A stretch of DNA of 64,000 nt from contig CAYGAY010000017.1 of assembly GCA_964347975.1 (NCBI GenBank), forward strand, positions 1 through 64,000. Reading direction: 5' to 3'. The DNA is from Bin87 sp964347975 (GTDB taxonomy: Bacteria; Chloroflexota; Dehalococcoidia; Lucifugimonadales; UBA3495). A model generated the notes under the pieces. It was not told where the DNA came from. It made no database searches and saw only the letters and a program-made list of their open reading frames with translations. Of the stretch, positions 63,591 through 64,000 are shown in pieces (the stretch's first letter is position 1; every line of letters begins with the position of its first letter). The position numbers were made by a program, and so were the translations under genes.

Positions 63591-64000
63591 CGGTACAGCA
63601 GGCCGGAGTTGGCAGTTTAACGCAAAGGCGCGGAGACGCAAAGGGAGCTTGATTGTAGATTGCCCGGCGATACGTTGCCGAGGAAATTTCGCTACTAGAG
63701 AATCTCTTGACTAGTGACTAAAATCATCCGCTGACTTAACGGATTTCGTTTTTACGGCTTTGCACAAAAATTCGTTTTTTGCACCGCCACGAGGTTGCTC
63801 CGGTGGCTGGTTCGTGATAGATCCAATGTTGTTCTGCCATCTGATGGCTAATTTTTGGGGATTGTGGGCTGGTTTTACAATCCCAAAAAACCGCGACATT
63901 CGTGCCGCGGGTTTGATGGTGTTGAAGCGGCAAGCTCCTACTCTTGGTTTTGGAATTGGCCAGTGTGCTCCCGCAGCGGGGGTAGGCTCACTTGTTCGAG
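63591..64000. other. Gene-poor, AT-richer end of window
   Basis: After the type IIL gene comes a GTTTAACGCAAAGGCGC-GGAGACGCAAAGG direct-repeat spacer (about 63617-63645), then AT-richer DNA. Two overlapping minus-strand frames of about 62-65 codons (63711-63933) show no recognisable domain and no ribosome site. I see no supported gene. Confidence 0.5.

Overview
The window is GC-rich bacterial chromosome. The gene complement points to an uncultured Chloroflexota lineage, perhaps SAR202/Dehalococcoidia-like. The evidence is four dipeptide-type ABC uptake systems with Ala/Pro-rich lipoprotein substrate-binding proteins, OFA-type MFS transporters, an amidase, a Rieske protein, an acyl-CoA dehydrogenase, and many Uma2 and toxin-antitoxin genes. 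The taxonomy is inferred from gene style only; there is no rRNA or ribosomal marker.

Layout. 1-5700: a secreted leucine-rich-repeat protein running off the left edge, then a minus-strand cupin + two-MFS operon. 5.9-13.6 kb: a complete dipeptide ABC system (SBP, two permeases, two ATPases) interrupted by a decayed second permease pair and a Uma2 gene. 13.9-21 kb: an MFS transporter, a membrane-anchored PQQ-type propeller, and a second SBP-permease-permease set without ATPases. 21.1-26.6 kb: a 1272-residue protein joining a permease, a TolB-like propeller, an IPT domain and an FG-GAP/UnbV module, then another MFS transporter. 26.7-32.9 kb: amidase, a DUF433/DUF5615 toxin-antitoxin pair with a broken toxin, a GatC-like peptide, a PaREP1/HEPN protein, a Rieske protein, a retropepsin-like protease and an alpha/beta hydrolase.

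33-47 kb is the richest accessory stretch. It holds a BglII-type restriction-modification pair, a SRAP peptidase, an acyl-CoA dehydrogenase, a TPR+PIN pair, a HIT protein and a YqeK-like HD hydrolase. These are followed by hicBA and, directly behind hicA, a short gene (40287-40616) whose frame is cut by an in-frame TGA followed at once by a SECIS-like hairpin. I read this gene as a selenoprotein; it is the most interesting item here. Beyond it lie three tandem Uma2 genes, a MoxR-type AAA ATPase, another Uma2 gene, a low-GC orphan and a DNA methyltransferase-HNH fusion.

48-57.6 kb holds two more SBP/permease sets without ATPases, so the single ATPase pair at 11.6-13.6 kb may serve several importers. 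57.7-64 kb holds a coiled-coil nuclease-like gene, a sixth Uma2, tRNA-Arg(TCT), an SDR and a 908-residue MmeI-like type IIL restriction-modification enzyme.

Two full copies of a ~142-bp inverted-repeat (MITE-like) element, several degenerate copies, and many short hairpins of the ATTCCGGCGAAAGCCGGAAT type lie between genes. No CRISPR array, prophage or transposase was recognised.
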